A stretch of DNA of 64,000 nucleotides from Minisyncoccota bacterium (lineage in GTDB: Bacteria; Patescibacteriota; Minisyncoccia; Phycocordibacterales; CAIJYI01): the NCBI GenBank assembly GCA_023229825.1, contig JALNYN010000005.1, forward strand, positions 12,583 through 76,582. The letters run 5' to 3'. A model generated the notes under the pieces. That model made no database searches and was not told the DNA's origin. It was given only the letters and a program-made list of their open reading frames with translations. The position numbers and the translations under genes are program-made. Of the stretch, positions 33,813 through 41,957 are shown one piece after another (position 1 is the first letter of the stretch; each line of letters opens with the position of its first letter).

Positions 33813-35447
33813 ATGAATTCTTTCTCTTTTTTTTACGGCATGGGGACTGAAAATATTCTTCTTCTTTCTGCTGGAACTATCAATCTTGCTTTTGCGGTCC
33901 TTTTGTTTTTTACGGATCAGCGCAATAAAAAAAATATTCTTTTTTCGCTCATCGCAGTCTCAATTTCAATGTGGGCGTTTTCAATGGCGGGTTTCTATCT
34001 TTCTTCCAATGCCACTTTGGTAAATATTCTTTCTGTGTGTCTTTATGTTTCAGCAGCGTGTTTTCCGTTTTTTTTCTATTTTTTTGTCAGCTCGTTAGGA
34101 GGAAGTGAACAACCTCTGCCGCTTCGTAATAAAATGACCGCCGTTGCGGCGTTTATATTATCGGTGATCATTGTAAATATTCCTGATTTTGTTATCACCG
34201 TTCCGGATAACTCATCAGTAAAAACATTTCTTTTTGGACCCGGATATATATTATACGAGTTGTATCAAGTAACATATTTATCTGTCTGTTTTCATCTTCT
34301 TTTTGAAAAATACAAAAAAGCCACGGAACCGCTTTTGAAAAAGCAGCTGCTATTTCTTTTTCTGGGATTATTTTCAGGTTCTTTTATTTGCGTACTGACG
34401 AATTTGGTGTTCCCTGCAATCGGGTGGTGGGATTGGTTTTGGTTCGGTCCCGTTGCGACTATCATCATGGTCGTCTTTGTCGGCTATTCCACGGTCAAGC
34501 ATAATCTGTTCAATACAAAATCGGTCGTCGTGGTTGCGGTCACGTTTGTTCTTTGGGTTGCGATGGCAATGAGGCTTTTCCTCTCTGTGAGAATGGAAGA
34601 TTATGTCATCAATGGATCCCTCTTCGTTCTCGTTGTCGGCAGCGGACTTATTCTCATTCGCGCCATATATCAGGAGATCGACCAGCTTGAAAAGATCGAA
34701 AGCATCGCAAAAGATCTCGAGATCGCCAACGAACATCTTCGCGTGCTTGATAAACAAAAATCAGAATTTGTCTCTATCGCTTCGCATCAGCTTCGCACTC
34801 CTCTGACCGCTATCACGGGCTATACTTCCATGGTCATTGAAGGGTCCAATGGTCCGGTTTCCGAGAAAGTGACGGACGTTCTCAGCAAGGTGCTCGAGTC
34901 CAGTCGCCGTCTCGCCGTCATTATCGATGATTTCCTCACGATCAGCCATATCGAACAGGGAAAAATGACCTACAAATTTGAAACGGTCGAAATGAAGCAA
35001 ATGACGCAAAATATCGTTGAAGAATTCGCCGAGCGGGCAAAGCTGAAAAATTTATCGCTCACATTCACCTCGGACGGATACGACACCTATAATGTCACCG
35101 CCGATTCGGGGAAGATCCGACAAATACTTTCCAATCTCATCGATAATTCCATAAAATATACGCCCGCAGGCTCGGTCGAAGTGCATCTTTCCAAAGACTT
35201 CGGACTTCGAAAAACGCGCATCATGATCAAAGACACCGGCATAGGACTGTCGAGAGAATCGATCGCGGCGCTGTTTCAGAAATTCAGCCGCGCCAAAGAA
35301 GTGCAGAAAGTGTATACCGACGGCAGTGGTATCGGGCTCTATATCGGACAAGAGCTTATAAAGGCGCATCACGGCCGCATCTGGGTTGAATCGGAAGGGG
35401 AAGGAAAAGGTTCTTCATTCTTTATTGAACTATTAAGCGAAGACTAA
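33813..35447 (+). CDS. Membrane histidine kinase, orphan
   Basis: A 544-residue sensor kinase. Residues 1 to about 285 hold about eight hydrophobic helices with no large outside loop, similar to 7TM/MASE-type sensors. A short coiled coil (IDQLEKIESIAKDLEIANEHLRVLDKQ) leads to HisKA with SIASHQLRTPLTAI (phosphoacceptor H325) and a HATPase domain: NLIDNSIKYTP, IKDTGIGLS, GSGIGLYI. The start at 33813 (MNSFSFFYGMG) is chosen because the longer frame overlaps the upstream gene. It starts 17 bp after the AAR-like gene. No response regulator is nearby. Confidence 0.88.
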   Translation: MNSFSFFYGMGTENILLLSAGTINLAFAVLLFFTDQRNKKNILFSLIAVSISMWAFSMAGFYLSSNATLVNILSVCLYVSAACFPFFFYFFVSSLGGSEQPLPLRNKMTAVAAFILSVIIVNIPDFVITVPDNSSVKTFLFGPGYILYELYQVTYLSVCFHLLFEKYKKATEPLLKKQLLFLFLGLFSGSFICVLTNLVFPAIGWWDWFWFGPVATIIMVVFVGYSTVKHNLFNTKSVVVVAVTFVLWVAMAMRLFLSVRMEDYVINGSLFVLVVGSGLILIRAIYQEIDQLEKIESIAKDLEIANEHLRVLDKQKSEFVSIASHQLRTPLTAITGYTSMVIEGSNGPVSEKVTDVLSKVLESSRRLAVIIDDFLTISHIEQGKMTYKFETVEMKQMTQNIVEEFAERAKLKNLSLTFTSDGYDTYNVTADSGKIRQILSNLIDNSIKYTPAGSVEVHLSKDFGLRKTRIMIKDTGIGLSRESIAALFQKFSRAKEVQKVYTDGSGIGLYIGQELIKAHHGRIWVESEGEGKGSSFFIELLSED

Positions 35448-35576
35448 ATACTAATATACGAATAGTACCAATATACGAATGGATACGAATGCGGACGGTT
35501 CCGGCGTTCGTCGTCGTATTCGTTGCCATTCGTATATTGGTACCCATTCGTATATTAGTATTTTTGTGAACGTTAT
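35448..35576. repeat. Large inverted repeat of ATACGAAT units
   Basis: ACTAATATACGAATAGTACC, AATATACGAATGGATACGAAT and their complement ATTCGTTGCCATTCGTATATT, GGTACCCATTCGTATATTAGTA flank CGGACGGTTCCGGCGTTCG. Half copies occur at 20237-20270 and 41905-41957. It occupies the gap upstream of tyrS and would form a long hairpin. Confidence 0.8.
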
Positions 35577-35591
35577 GTTAAATTTATAGTT

Positions 35592-36989
35592 ATGACATCT
35601 CAAGAAATAGAAAAAAAGATCGACGATCTTCTTACCCGAGGGGTGGGGCAATTTGTGGATCCGAACGGGGCTTTTCGCAAAAAACTTCAGGCAAAAGCCG
35701 AAGGAAAGTATCCCAAAGATATTGTCATCAAATTCGGAGTGGACCCGACGCGGCCCGACATTCATTTGGGGCATGCGGTCATTTTGCGAAAGCTGCGCGG
35801 TTTTCAGGAGCTTGGCTGCAAAGTGATATTCCTGATCGGCGATTACACGGCTTCGATCGGCGATCCGACCGGAAAAAGCAAAGTGCGCCCTGAGGTAGAA
35901 CAGAAAGAGATCGAAGAAAACATGAAAACCTATCTCGAACAGGTGGGGAAGATCCTCCGCACCGATGCCGCGGTTTTTTCGTGGATCAGGAACTCCGACT
36001 GGTTCTATGGGGTCGCGGATATTTTTTCCCCGAAGGAGATCACTATCACTCAGGATGGCACTTCGCTCACTTTCCCGAAAAATTCATTTCTTGCCAAAGC
36101 GGCCATCTTCGACCAGAGCCGCATGCAGAGAACGCACTTAAAAAAAGAGTCCATCGAAAGTCTTACTTTTCGAGGACTGCTTTGGACCTTGCGCCACATC
36201 ACGCACGGCCGCCTCATTCAGCGCGATATGTTCCAGGAGAGGATCAAGAACGGGGAAGAACTGTACATGCATGAAATGCTGTATCCGGTCATTCAGGGAA
36301 TTGATTCTTTCATTCTTTCGCAGATCTATGGAAGCTGCGATCTGGAAGTCGGCGGAACGGATCAAACGTTCAACATGCTTATGGGACGCGATGTCATGAA
36401 AGTAAACCATGCTGAAGAGCAGTCCGTGTTATCTTTCGAACTTCTCGTCGGTACTGACGGAAAAGAAAAAATGAGCAAAAGTTTGGATAATTTTATCGCG
36501 ATCACCGATGTTCCGTTTGATATGTACGGAAAGGTCATGTCTGTTCCGGACAGCGCGCTTATCACTTATTTCGCTCTCTGTACGTACACGCCGCTCGATA
36601 TGATCGAGGATATTTTTGATAAGATCAAAAAAGGGGGAAATCCTCGAGATGCCAAAATGCGTCTCGCGAAGGAGATCGTTTCGATCTACCACGGGGAAGC
36701 GAAGGCAGTCCATGCGGAAGAAGAATACATAAAAACATTCCAGAAAGGAGGCGTTCCCGAAGGCATTCCGGAGATCGATATTTCGCACGGAGAATCGGAA
36801 GCCTTTGAAATTTTGAAGAAGTGTTTCGGCGAAGAAAAAAGCAATACGGAGATTCGCCGTCTTTTCGACGAGGGCGCAATAACCATCGGCAATGAAAAGA
36901 TCACCGATCCGAAAGCAAAGATCACCCCAAAAAACGGCCAAGTCATAAAAGCCGGAAAAAAAACATGGTTTAAGGTAAAAATGGGGTAA
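35592..36989 (+). CDS. tyrS: Tyrosyl-tRNA synthetase
   Basis: A 465-residue class I synthetase charging tRNA-Tyr. HLGHAVILRKL is the HIGH motif, KEKMSKSLDN the KMSKS loop, with FGVDPTRPDIHLGH and VGGTDQTFNMLMGRD between them. A C-terminal S4 domain covers about residues 395-465 (TEIRRLFDEGAITIGNEKI). It is the longer TyrRS form (TyrZ-like HxGH with KMSKS and PTxPDxHLGH). The length is normal. Confidence 0.94.
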   Translation: MTSQEIEKKIDDLLTRGVGQFVDPNGAFRKKLQAKAEGKYPKDIVIKFGVDPTRPDIHLGHAVILRKLRGFQELGCKVIFLIGDYTASIGDPTGKSKVRPEVEQKEIEENMKTYLEQVGKILRTDAAVFSWIRNSDWFYGVADIFSPKEITITQDGTSLTFPKNSFLAKAAIFDQSRMQRTHLKKESIESLTFRGLLWTLRHITHGRLIQRDMFQERIKNGEELYMHEMLYPVIQGIDSFILSQIYGSCDLEVGGTDQTFNMLMGRDVMKVNHAEEQSVLSFELLVGTDGKEKMSKSLDNFIAITDVPFDMYGKVMSVPDSALITYFALCTYTPLDMIEDIFDKIKKGGNPRDAKMRLAKEIVSIYHGEAKAVHAEEEYIKTFQKGGVPEGIPEIDISHGESEAFEILKKCFGEEKSNTEIRRLFDEGAITIGNEKITDPKAKITPKNGQVIKAGKKTWFKVKMG

Positions 36990-37030
36990 GATGTTGCAAT
37001 TTCTCGAAATTCGTGTATGATAAAGGAACT

Positions 37031-37342
37031 ATGAAATTCGCAATTATCGAAACAGGAGGAAAACAATACCGAATTGAGCAGGGGCAGACGTTCCATGTGG
37101 AGAAGCTCGCTGTCGAAAACGAAGGAGAAAAAGTCTTGTTTGACAAGGTACTTTTACTCTCGGACGAGGGAAAAGTCACCATTGGAACTCCGTATATCGA
37201 AGGAACGGTCATCGAATGCGCCTACGAGGGCAACGGACGAAACGCCAAGGTTACCACGATCAAATACAAGCAAAAAAGCAACTATTTTAAGAAAAGGGGA
37301 CATCGCCAGACATTCTCTAAGGTTACCGTTTCAAAGATCTAA
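37031..37342 (+). CDS. rplU: Ribosomal protein bL21
   Basis: A 103-residue L21 of the large subunit: MKFAIIETGGKQYRIEQGQTFHVEKL, VLLLSDEGKVTIGTPYIEGTVI, KYKQKSNYFKKRGHRQTFSKV. Complete. ATG 37031 is preceded by AAAGGA, and a TATGAT box stands about 10 bp upstream. rpmA (bL27), its usual neighbour, is not here; rnpB follows. Confidence 0.95.
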   Translation: MKFAIIETGGKQYRIEQGQTFHVEKLAVENEGEKVLFDKVLLLSDEGKVTIGTPYIEGTVIECAYEGNGRNAKVTTIKYKQKSNYFKKRGHRQTFSKVTVSKI

Positions 37343-37349
37343 ACAACCT

Positions 37350-37375
37350 AACAAGCTCTGAAAGGGGCTTGTTTT
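37350..37375 (+). terminator. Terminator of rplU
   Basis: AACAAGC TCTGAAAGGG GCTTGTT with a short T tract. Confidence 0.65.
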
Positions 37376-37392
37376 GCAATATAAAACACAGC

Positions 37393-37421
37393 TTGTCAAG
37401 ACATCTCAAAAATGATATAAT
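37393..37421 (+). promoter_or_regulatory. rnpB promoter
   Basis: TTGTCA (37393-37398), 17 bp, TGATATAAT (TATAAT 37416-37421), eight bases before the RNA 5' end. Confidence 0.8.
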
Positions 37422-37428
37422 TAACAAC

Positions 37429-37789
37429 AGGTTCCCGTATCGGATAGTTGCCCCGAGTTTGTCGAGGGGAGGAAAGTCCGAACACACACTGCCGTCACAA
37501 GCGACAGTAGCATGGTAGCGGGTAACGCCCGTCCGGAGCGATCCGCGAGATGCGAGCAGAGACGGTTTGTTTTGAAAGAAACAAACTATCCTTCGCAAGA
37601 AGGATAAGTTCTCTTGGTAACAAGAGAGGTGAAACGGCTAAACTCTTACCGGTGTGCAAGGCCGTGTCCCGATTTATCGGGAAGTGCCGCTTGAGGGTTG
37701 TGGTAACATAACTCCCAGATAAATAACTATCGTCCTGCGTAGCCTCGGCAAAGCAGGATACAGAATTCGGCTTACAGATACGAGAACCT
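37429..37789 (+). ncRNA. rnpB: RNase P RNA, bacterial type A
   Basis: The catalytic RNA that trims tRNA 5' leaders. P1 is AGGTTCCCGTATC against GATACGAGAACCT at the ends. Conserved core elements are present: GAGGAAAGTCCGAACAC, GGTAACGCCCG, GGTGAAACGGC with CTTACCGG, TGCAAGGCCGTG, GCCGCTTGAGG, CCCAGATAAATAACTATC and ACAGAATTCGGCTTACAG. Three AT/GC hairpins occupy the P12-P14 region. The hairpins at 37451-37469 and 37733-37758 have sequences that match dispersed genomic repeats. It is flanked by its own promoter and terminator. Confidence 0.95.
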
Positions 37790-37792
37790 AAT

Positions 37793-37827
37793 AAAAACAC
37801 TTGGCGGTCTAACCGCCAAGTGTTTTT
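37793..37827 (+). terminator. rnpB terminator
   Basis: ACACTTGGCGGT CTA ACCGCCAAGTGT with T5, four bases after the RNA 3' end. Confidence 0.88.
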
Positions 37828-37906
37828 AGAAACGCCACGTTTTGACAAAAATAATTAATTATGTTAAGTTACGAAGCGGTTTGGTCCAGAATAGGAGATA
37901 TATATC

Positions 37907-38167
37907 ATGAAGTTTCAACCGAAAGATTTTAATCAGGTTACTGAAGCGCCGATAGGGCTCGGTATGCGCAAAATTGAAAATGAAGAATTTGCTGCGTATG
38001 TATTGAACCGGCACATCAAAGCGGATCAGGAATTTGATATCCCTTTCTCATACAAGAATGATCATAGTAATATGGCCCCGGAATTTCTTAATGATCACGG
38101 CGAGCGGAAATATACCCTCACAAGAAAATCGCTTGCGTTACTATGGGCGAAGTATGGCAAAGAGTAA
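37907..38167 (+). CDS. Hypothetical small soluble protein
   Basis: An 86-residue protein without membrane segments or a recognised motif, mixed charge, ending LTRKSLALLWAKYGKE. A TTGACA at about 37843 and GGAGAT before the ATG support expression; a terminator lies 115 bp downstream. Confidence 0.6.
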   Translation: MKFQPKDFNQVTEAPIGLGMRKIENEEFAAYVLNRHIKADQEFDIPFSYKNDHSNMAPEFLNDHGERKYTLTRKSLALLWAKYGKE

Positions 38168-38281
38168 AATATACCCGTCGCGGATGCAAAGCAAAAATGC
38201 CTGTCATGAGAACCGGCGGAACGACTTTTTTTGGCGGTTGGTCAGGTGAATGGAGAAAGGACAAGTCCGTCAAATAATATC

Positions 38282-38315
38282 AAATCACTTGGGTTTACTC
38301 CAAGTGATTTTTTTT
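38282..38315 (+). terminator. Terminator
   Basis: AAATCACTTGG GTTTACT CCAAGTGATTT with a T8 tract. Confidence 0.82.
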
Positions 38316-38384
38316 GCATGTCGTCCGTATACCTATACTCATCTCCAATTAACCTGTTCTTTTTTCTAACGCACCTATCGTCAT

Positions 38385-38452
38385 TCCGGACTTGATCCGG
38401 AATCCACGTCCGGCGGTATGGCGTGGATCCCGGGTCCCGGCCCGGGATGACG
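38385..38452. repeat. CGTCATTCCGG palindromic repeat pair
   Basis: CGTCATTCCGGACTTGATCC, GGAATCCACG and CGTGGATCCCGGGTCC, CGGCCCGGGATGACG face each other. With the CTGATAC copy at 38532-38562, this is what the 450-bp gap 38168-38619 holds; no gene is seen. Confidence 0.8.
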
Positions 38453-38531
38453 AATGAAATTGTTTAGTTAGAAATGGAAATTACGCGTCCTATTGTTCCA
38501 TTCTCGCGCGTAATTGCCCGTCGCCGTTCGT

Positions 38532-38562
38532 TCCCTGATACTGATACTTTCTCCTGATACTT
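38532..38562. repeat. CTGATACTGATAC repeat copy
   Basis: CCCTGATACTGATACTTTCT followed by CCTGATACTTT matches the copies at 764-792 and 43305-43386. Confidence 0.55.
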
Positions 38563-38585
38563 TAACGCTGTGGATTACTCTCACT

Positions 38586-38613
38586 TTGCTGTAGACGCTC
38601 CATGAGGTATACT
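38586..38613 (+). promoter_or_regulatory. Promoter, leaderless
   Basis: TTGCTG (38586-38591), 16 bp, TATACT (38608-38613), six bases before ATG 38620. Confidence 0.65.
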
Positions 38614-38619
38614 GTGTAC

Positions 38620-38940
38620 ATGGATAGTATATTAAAATCCGACGTATTTTTTTTCGTAACGACGATTTGCGTTTTCATCGTTACTTCACTGCTGGTGATG
38701 ATACTCATCGAAGCATGGCGAGTGTTTAAGAATGTTCGAAAAATTTCCGACCGCATTACCGATGGCGCAATGGATCTTTCAAAAGATCTCGCCGCTTTCA
38801 GAACAATGCTTCACGAGCATCAGTTCGGCTTTAAACCGATCATCGACGTTATGAAAAAGACAGCCGCGTCTTTCTCAAAAAGCAAACCGAAAAGGGCGAG
38901 AAAAAAGAAAGCTCCTAAAGAAGAAAGCGAATTCATCTGA
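38620..38940 (+). CDS. Hypothetical single-pass membrane protein
   Basis: A 106-residue protein with one N-terminal helix (about residues 7-30), then an amphipathic segment (NVRKISDRITDGAMDLSKDLAAFRTML) and a very basic tail (SKPKRARKKKAPKEE). The start is set by the TATACT box six bases upstream; the frame extends to 38602 without support. The layout is like small DUF948/YtxH-type envelope proteins. No function is assigned. Confidence 0.65.
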   Translation: MDSILKSDVFFFVTTICVFIVTSLLVMILIEAWRVFKNVRKISDRITDGAMDLSKDLAAFRTMLHEHQFGFKPIIDVMKKTAASFSKSKPKRARKKKAPKEESEFI

Positions 38941-39000
38941 CCGAGACTTTTCGAAAATTATTCCCAAATTAATTATTAACAGTTAATCATAGATAATCAT

Positions 39001-39402
39001 ATGGCAACGAAGAAGAAAGAAGAGCCGAAAGGCATTGCGCTTCCGTTGGTGGCGGGCGTGTTAGCGGGAATTGCAGGATCATACTTTTTGTATGGACAGG
39101 GTAAACCTTCTCCGGCAAACAAGAAAAAACTTAAGGGCTGGATCGTAAAAGCAAAGGGCGAAGTGTTGGAAAAAATTGAAAAATTAAAAGCGGTTGACGA
39201 GGAAACCTATCAGAAGGTCATCGATACGGTCGCCGAGAAGTATGCGAAGGTCAAAGACATCGACCCGAACGAAGTACAAGAGCTCGTAAAGGATATGAAA
39301 AAACATTGGAAGAGCTTGGTGAAAGAAATGCAACCGAAAGCAAAAGCGAAGAAAAAAGCCGCTCCAAAAAAGGTCGCAACACCGACTATCACCGCAGCTT
39401 AA
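39001..39402 (+). CDS. Hypothetical membrane-anchored, lysine-rich protein
   Basis: A 133-residue protein. A short helix (residues 12-31, LPLVAGVLAGIAGSYFLYG) is followed by a long helical, charged region (KLKGWIVKAKGEVLEKIEKLKAVDEETYQKVIDTVAEKY) and an alanine/lysine-rich tail. The pattern is that of YtxH-like envelope proteins. It follows the 38620 gene by 60 bp and ends in a terminator. Confidence 0.65.
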   Translation: MATKKKEEPKGIALPLVAGVLAGIAGSYFLYGQGKPSPANKKKLKGWIVKAKGEVLEKIEKLKAVDEETYQKVIDTVAEKYAKVKDIDPNEVQELVKDMKKHWKSLVKEMQPKAKAKKKAAPKKVATPTITAA

Positions 39403-39404
39403 TC

Positions 39405-39442
39405 AAAAAAACCGCTTCATTGTTAAATTGAAGCGGTTTTTT
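39405..39442 (+). terminator. Terminator
   Basis: AAAAAACCGCTTCA TTGTTAAA TTGAAGCGGTTTTTT. Confidence 0.85.
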
Positions 39443-39445
39443 CTA

Positions 39446-39490
39446 TTCTCAATTCTCAATTCTCTATTTTCTATTTTCTATTTTCGTGTT
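39446..39490. repeat. Periodic TCTATTT/CTCAATT repeat
   Basis: CTATTCTCAATTCTCAATTC, then TCTATTTTCTATTTTCTATTTTCG. Units of 7-8 nt are repeated in tandem upstream of dnaX; they match the right arm of the element at 42972-43215. Confidence 0.65.
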
Positions 39491-39515
39491 TCGTCTTTTC
39501 TGTTATACTTTCTGT

Positions 39516-40553
39516 ATGTCTGAAACAGCTTTATATCGAAAATATCGTCCGCACGATTTCAAGGGAGTGCTTGGCCAGGATCACGTTGTCCGCGTACTGG
39601 AGGGCGCTATTAAAAGCGGAAATATCGCTCATGCCTATCTTTTCTGCGGAACTCGCGGAACAGGTAAAACCTCCGTGGCGAGAATATTTGCGAATGCGAT
39701 CGGTACGAGTTCGAGCGACCTCTATGAGATAGACGCTGCCAGCAATCGCGGGATCGATGATATCCGCGAACTCCGCGAAGCGGTTAAAACCTTTCCATTC
39801 GAGGGAAAATACAAAGTGTATATCATCGACGAAGTGCACATGCTGACCAAAGAAGCCGGCAATGCGCTTTTGAAAACTCTGGAAGAGCCGCCTGCTCACG
39901 TCATTTTCATTCTCGCCACGACGGATGCGCATAAGGTGCTTGATACGGTTCTCTCGCGCTGTCAGGTTTTCACGTTCAAAAAACCGCCTATAGAAACATT
40001 AAAAAATCTCGTCTTGGAGATTTCAAAAAAAGAAGAGAGGGTTGTGGATCACGCTTCGGCAGAGCTCATCGCGCTTCTTGGCGACGGTTCGTTCCGCGAC
40101 ACACTCGTAACTTTGCAAAAAGTTTTGTATTCATCGGATGCCAAGAAAATTTCAGCGGAAGAGGTTGAAAGGATCACCGGCGTTCCCAAGAGCGCGATCG
40201 TCAACGAATTTATTTCCGCCATTAACGATCAAAATGCTTCCGGCGCTTTTTCTGCGATCCGCCGGATCACTGACGAAAATATCGATATCGCGGTTTTTCT
40301 GAAATTGGTCCTTACCAAACTCCGCGCGGTCATGCTGCTTCGGCTCGCTCCCGATATGCGCACTGCTCTCTCAGACGATTTTACGGTCGAAGATTTCAAA
40401 TTTTTGTCGGAACTGCCGATAAACAAAGAATTGAAACTGTCTCTCGCTCTTACTGTTTTTCTCGAAGCATCGGACGATATTGCGAAAGCTTTCATTCCGC
40501 AGCTGCCGGTCGAACTTGCTGTCGCAAAACTTTTTCAAGCAAAAGAACATTAG
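39516..40553 (+). CDS. dnaX: DNA polymerase III subunit gamma/tau (clamp-loader ATPase), short form
   Basis: A 345-residue AAA+ ATPase. MSETALYRKYRPHDFKGVLGQDHVV, Walker A GTRGTGKTS, Walker B IIDEVHMLTKEAGNALLKTLEEPP and the sensor TTDAHKVLDTVLSRC identify DnaX. The zinc-binding cysteines that normally follow Walker A are absent: ARIFANAIGTSSSDLYEIDAAS joins directly. There is also no tau C-terminal region, so this is a gamma-like clamp loader. ATG 39516 follows a TGTTATACT box by six bases (leaderless); the upstream frame is unsupported. Confidence 0.88.
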   Translation: MSETALYRKYRPHDFKGVLGQDHVVRVLEGAIKSGNIAHAYLFCGTRGTGKTSVARIFANAIGTSSSDLYEIDAASNRGIDDIRELREAVKTFPFEGKYKVYIIDEVHMLTKEAGNALLKTLEEPPAHVIFILATTDAHKVLDTVLSRCQVFTFKKPPIETLKNLVLEISKKEERVVDHASAELIALLGDGSFRDTLVTLQKVLYSSDAKKISAEEVERITGVPKSAIVNEFISAINDQNASGAFSAIRRITDENIDIAVFLKLVLTKLRAVMLLRLAPDMRTALSDDFTVEDFKFLSELPINKELKLSLALTVFLEASDDIAKAFIPQLPVELAVAKLFQAKEH

Positions 40554-40567
40554 ATATTTTTTTTCGC

Positions 40568-40648
40568 CCGTCGTCATCCCGGGCAGCGACCCGGGATCCA
40601 CGGAGAGCGATGACACGACGTGGATTCCGGGTCGCGGCCCGGAATGAC
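40568..40648. repeat. CGTCATCCCGGG palindromic repeat pair
   Basis: CGTCATCCCGGGCAGCGACC, CGGGATCCACG and CGTGGATTCCGGGTCGCGGC, CCGGAATGACG face each other after dnaX. Confidence 0.8.
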
Positions 40649-40700
40649 GCGGAATGGAGGCGATACCCTTGAAAGAACTCTATTAAATAAAAAAAATATT

Positions 40701-41357
40701 ATGAATCCACAATATACCGTTCTCAAGCGTTTTTATTTCGTTCGACACGGGCAGACCGTACATAATGTGAATAATGAATATCAAGACGGAAAAGACCCTT
40801 TGACGGAAAAAGGGATGGAGCAGGCGTCGCTTGTCGCCGAAAGATTCGTGTCGATACCCGCGGATCGCATTATCGCCAGCGATTACCAGCGTACTCAGCA
40901 AACCGCGCATGCGATCTCAGAAAAGACCGGCCTCGAGATCACTTCGTCGGAACTCTTTCGGGAATTACGAAGGCCAACAGATCTGGTCGGAAAAAAAAGA
41001 TTTATTCCGGAATCAAAGCTGATAATGGACGAAATGATCGAACACGAACCGATCCCCGATTGGCATCATCTCGACGAAGAGAATTTATTTGAAGCGGTGG
41101 CTCGTGCGAGAAAAGCGCTTGATTATTTATGTTCGGTCAAAGAAGAAACGGTTATCGTGGTAACGCACGAATTGTTTATCAAGATCATGCTGTCCGCCAT
41201 GGCGGTTGAAGATGATGCGAAAGCCGTCGAATTCTATCGGACCATGCGTTATTTTATGGTGGGAGATAACACGGGCATCACGATCGCGGAATATGGAAAT
41301 TTCATAAACGATATCCGTTTTCGATTGCGCATTTGGAACGATCACGCGCATCTATAA
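40701..41357 (+). CDS. Histidine phosphatase (phosphoglycerate mutase-like) protein
   Basis: A 218-residue member of the histidine phosphatase superfamily. FYFVRHGQTVHNVN contains the phosphoacceptor RHG, ASDYQRTQQTAHAI the second Arg, ELRRPTDLVG the Glu region, and VVTHELFIKIML the second His. It could be a broad phosphatase or a mutase; the substrate is open. The frame runs back into the repeat at 40620, but MNPQYTVLKR at 40701 is the sensible start. Confidence 0.8.
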   Translation: MNPQYTVLKRFYFVRHGQTVHNVNNEYQDGKDPLTEKGMEQASLVAERFVSIPADRIIASDYQRTQQTAHAISEKTGLEITSSELFRELRRPTDLVGKKRFIPESKLIMDEMIEHEPIPDWHHLDEENLFEAVARARKALDYLCSVKEETVIVVTHELFIKIMLSAMAVEDDAKAVEFYRTMRYFMVGDNTGITIAEYGNFINDIRFRLRIWNDHAHL

Positions 41358-41394
41358 AAGTTCATAAACTTTATAAACTTGATAAACTTAATCT
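41358..41394. repeat. Periodic TTTATAAACTT repeat
   Basis: AAAGTTCATAAACTTTATAA, ACTTGATAAACTT: 8-11-nt units ending just before ATG 41395. The same units occur inside mutY at 63573-63613. Confidence 0.6.
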
Positions 41395-41793
41395 ATGGAT
41401 GAACCAACAAACATTGTAATTCCTCAAAAAGTACCGGAAAAGCCGGTCAAAAAATTACCGGAGGGCAGCGGTTCTTTACCTACGAAAGCCAACCAGGACA
41501 CTCTTGATAAGGTGTTCGACATGATGAAAAATCCGAAGCATTACAACATCAAAGTAAAGTCCGAAGATGATAACAAGAAATTGAGCTTTGTTACCGGCCT
41601 GAAGCTTATTGAAGGCACATTTCTTACTGAAACGGCGGTAATGACCATGAGAGTATCGGGAGTGAATATTTCTTTAAACGTCGGAGGTGCTCTTGCCGAC
41701 ACGTGGAGTATCGAAGGCGTAAAAACATACGTTGAGAAAGGGTATGATACGGCTTACGATTTTGCCGATTGGCTGTGGAAGAACAAGAAATAA
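41395..41793 (+). CDS. Hypothetical protein
   Basis: A 132-residue protein, proline-rich at the N-terminus (IPQKVPEKPVKKLPEGSG), then soluble with a possible beta-sheet region (VSGVNISLNVGGALADTWSIEG) and an aromatic tail (DFADWLWKNKK). No signal peptide and no recognised family. It is a separate gene between a periodic repeat and a CGTCATCCCGGG repeat. Confidence 0.55.
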   Translation: MDEPTNIVIPQKVPEKPVKKLPEGSGSLPTKANQDTLDKVFDMMKNPKHYNIKVKSEDDNKKLSFVTGLKLIEGTFLTETAVMTMRVSGVNISLNVGGALADTWSIEGVKTYVEKGYDTAYDFADWLWKNKK

Positions 41794-41837
41794 AACGGTT
41801 GGACGCGTCCAAATAATGCCGTAATCGTTGTTTTACT

Positions 41838-41957
41838 GTCATCCCGGGCCGAGACCCGGGATCCACGTCGGTAGTTCGTCCGATGCGGATGATGACGGTT
41901 ACCAATCGTTCGTATTCGTTGCCATTAGTATATTGGTACCCATTCGTATATTAGTAT
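41838..41957. repeat. CGTCATCCCGGG hairpin followed by an ATACGAAT half element
   Basis: GTCATCCCGGGCCGAGACCC, GGGATCCACG at 41838-41868, then CGTATTCGTTGCCATTAGTA, TATTGGTACCCATTCGTATATTAGTA at about 41909-41955, matching the right arm at 35448-35576. It separates convergent genes. Confidence 0.7.

Noticed and set aside
40620..40700. N-terminal extension of the histidine phosphatase (MDSGSRPGMTRNGG...)
   Set aside because: The extension is a translated palindromic repeat and contributes no family homology.
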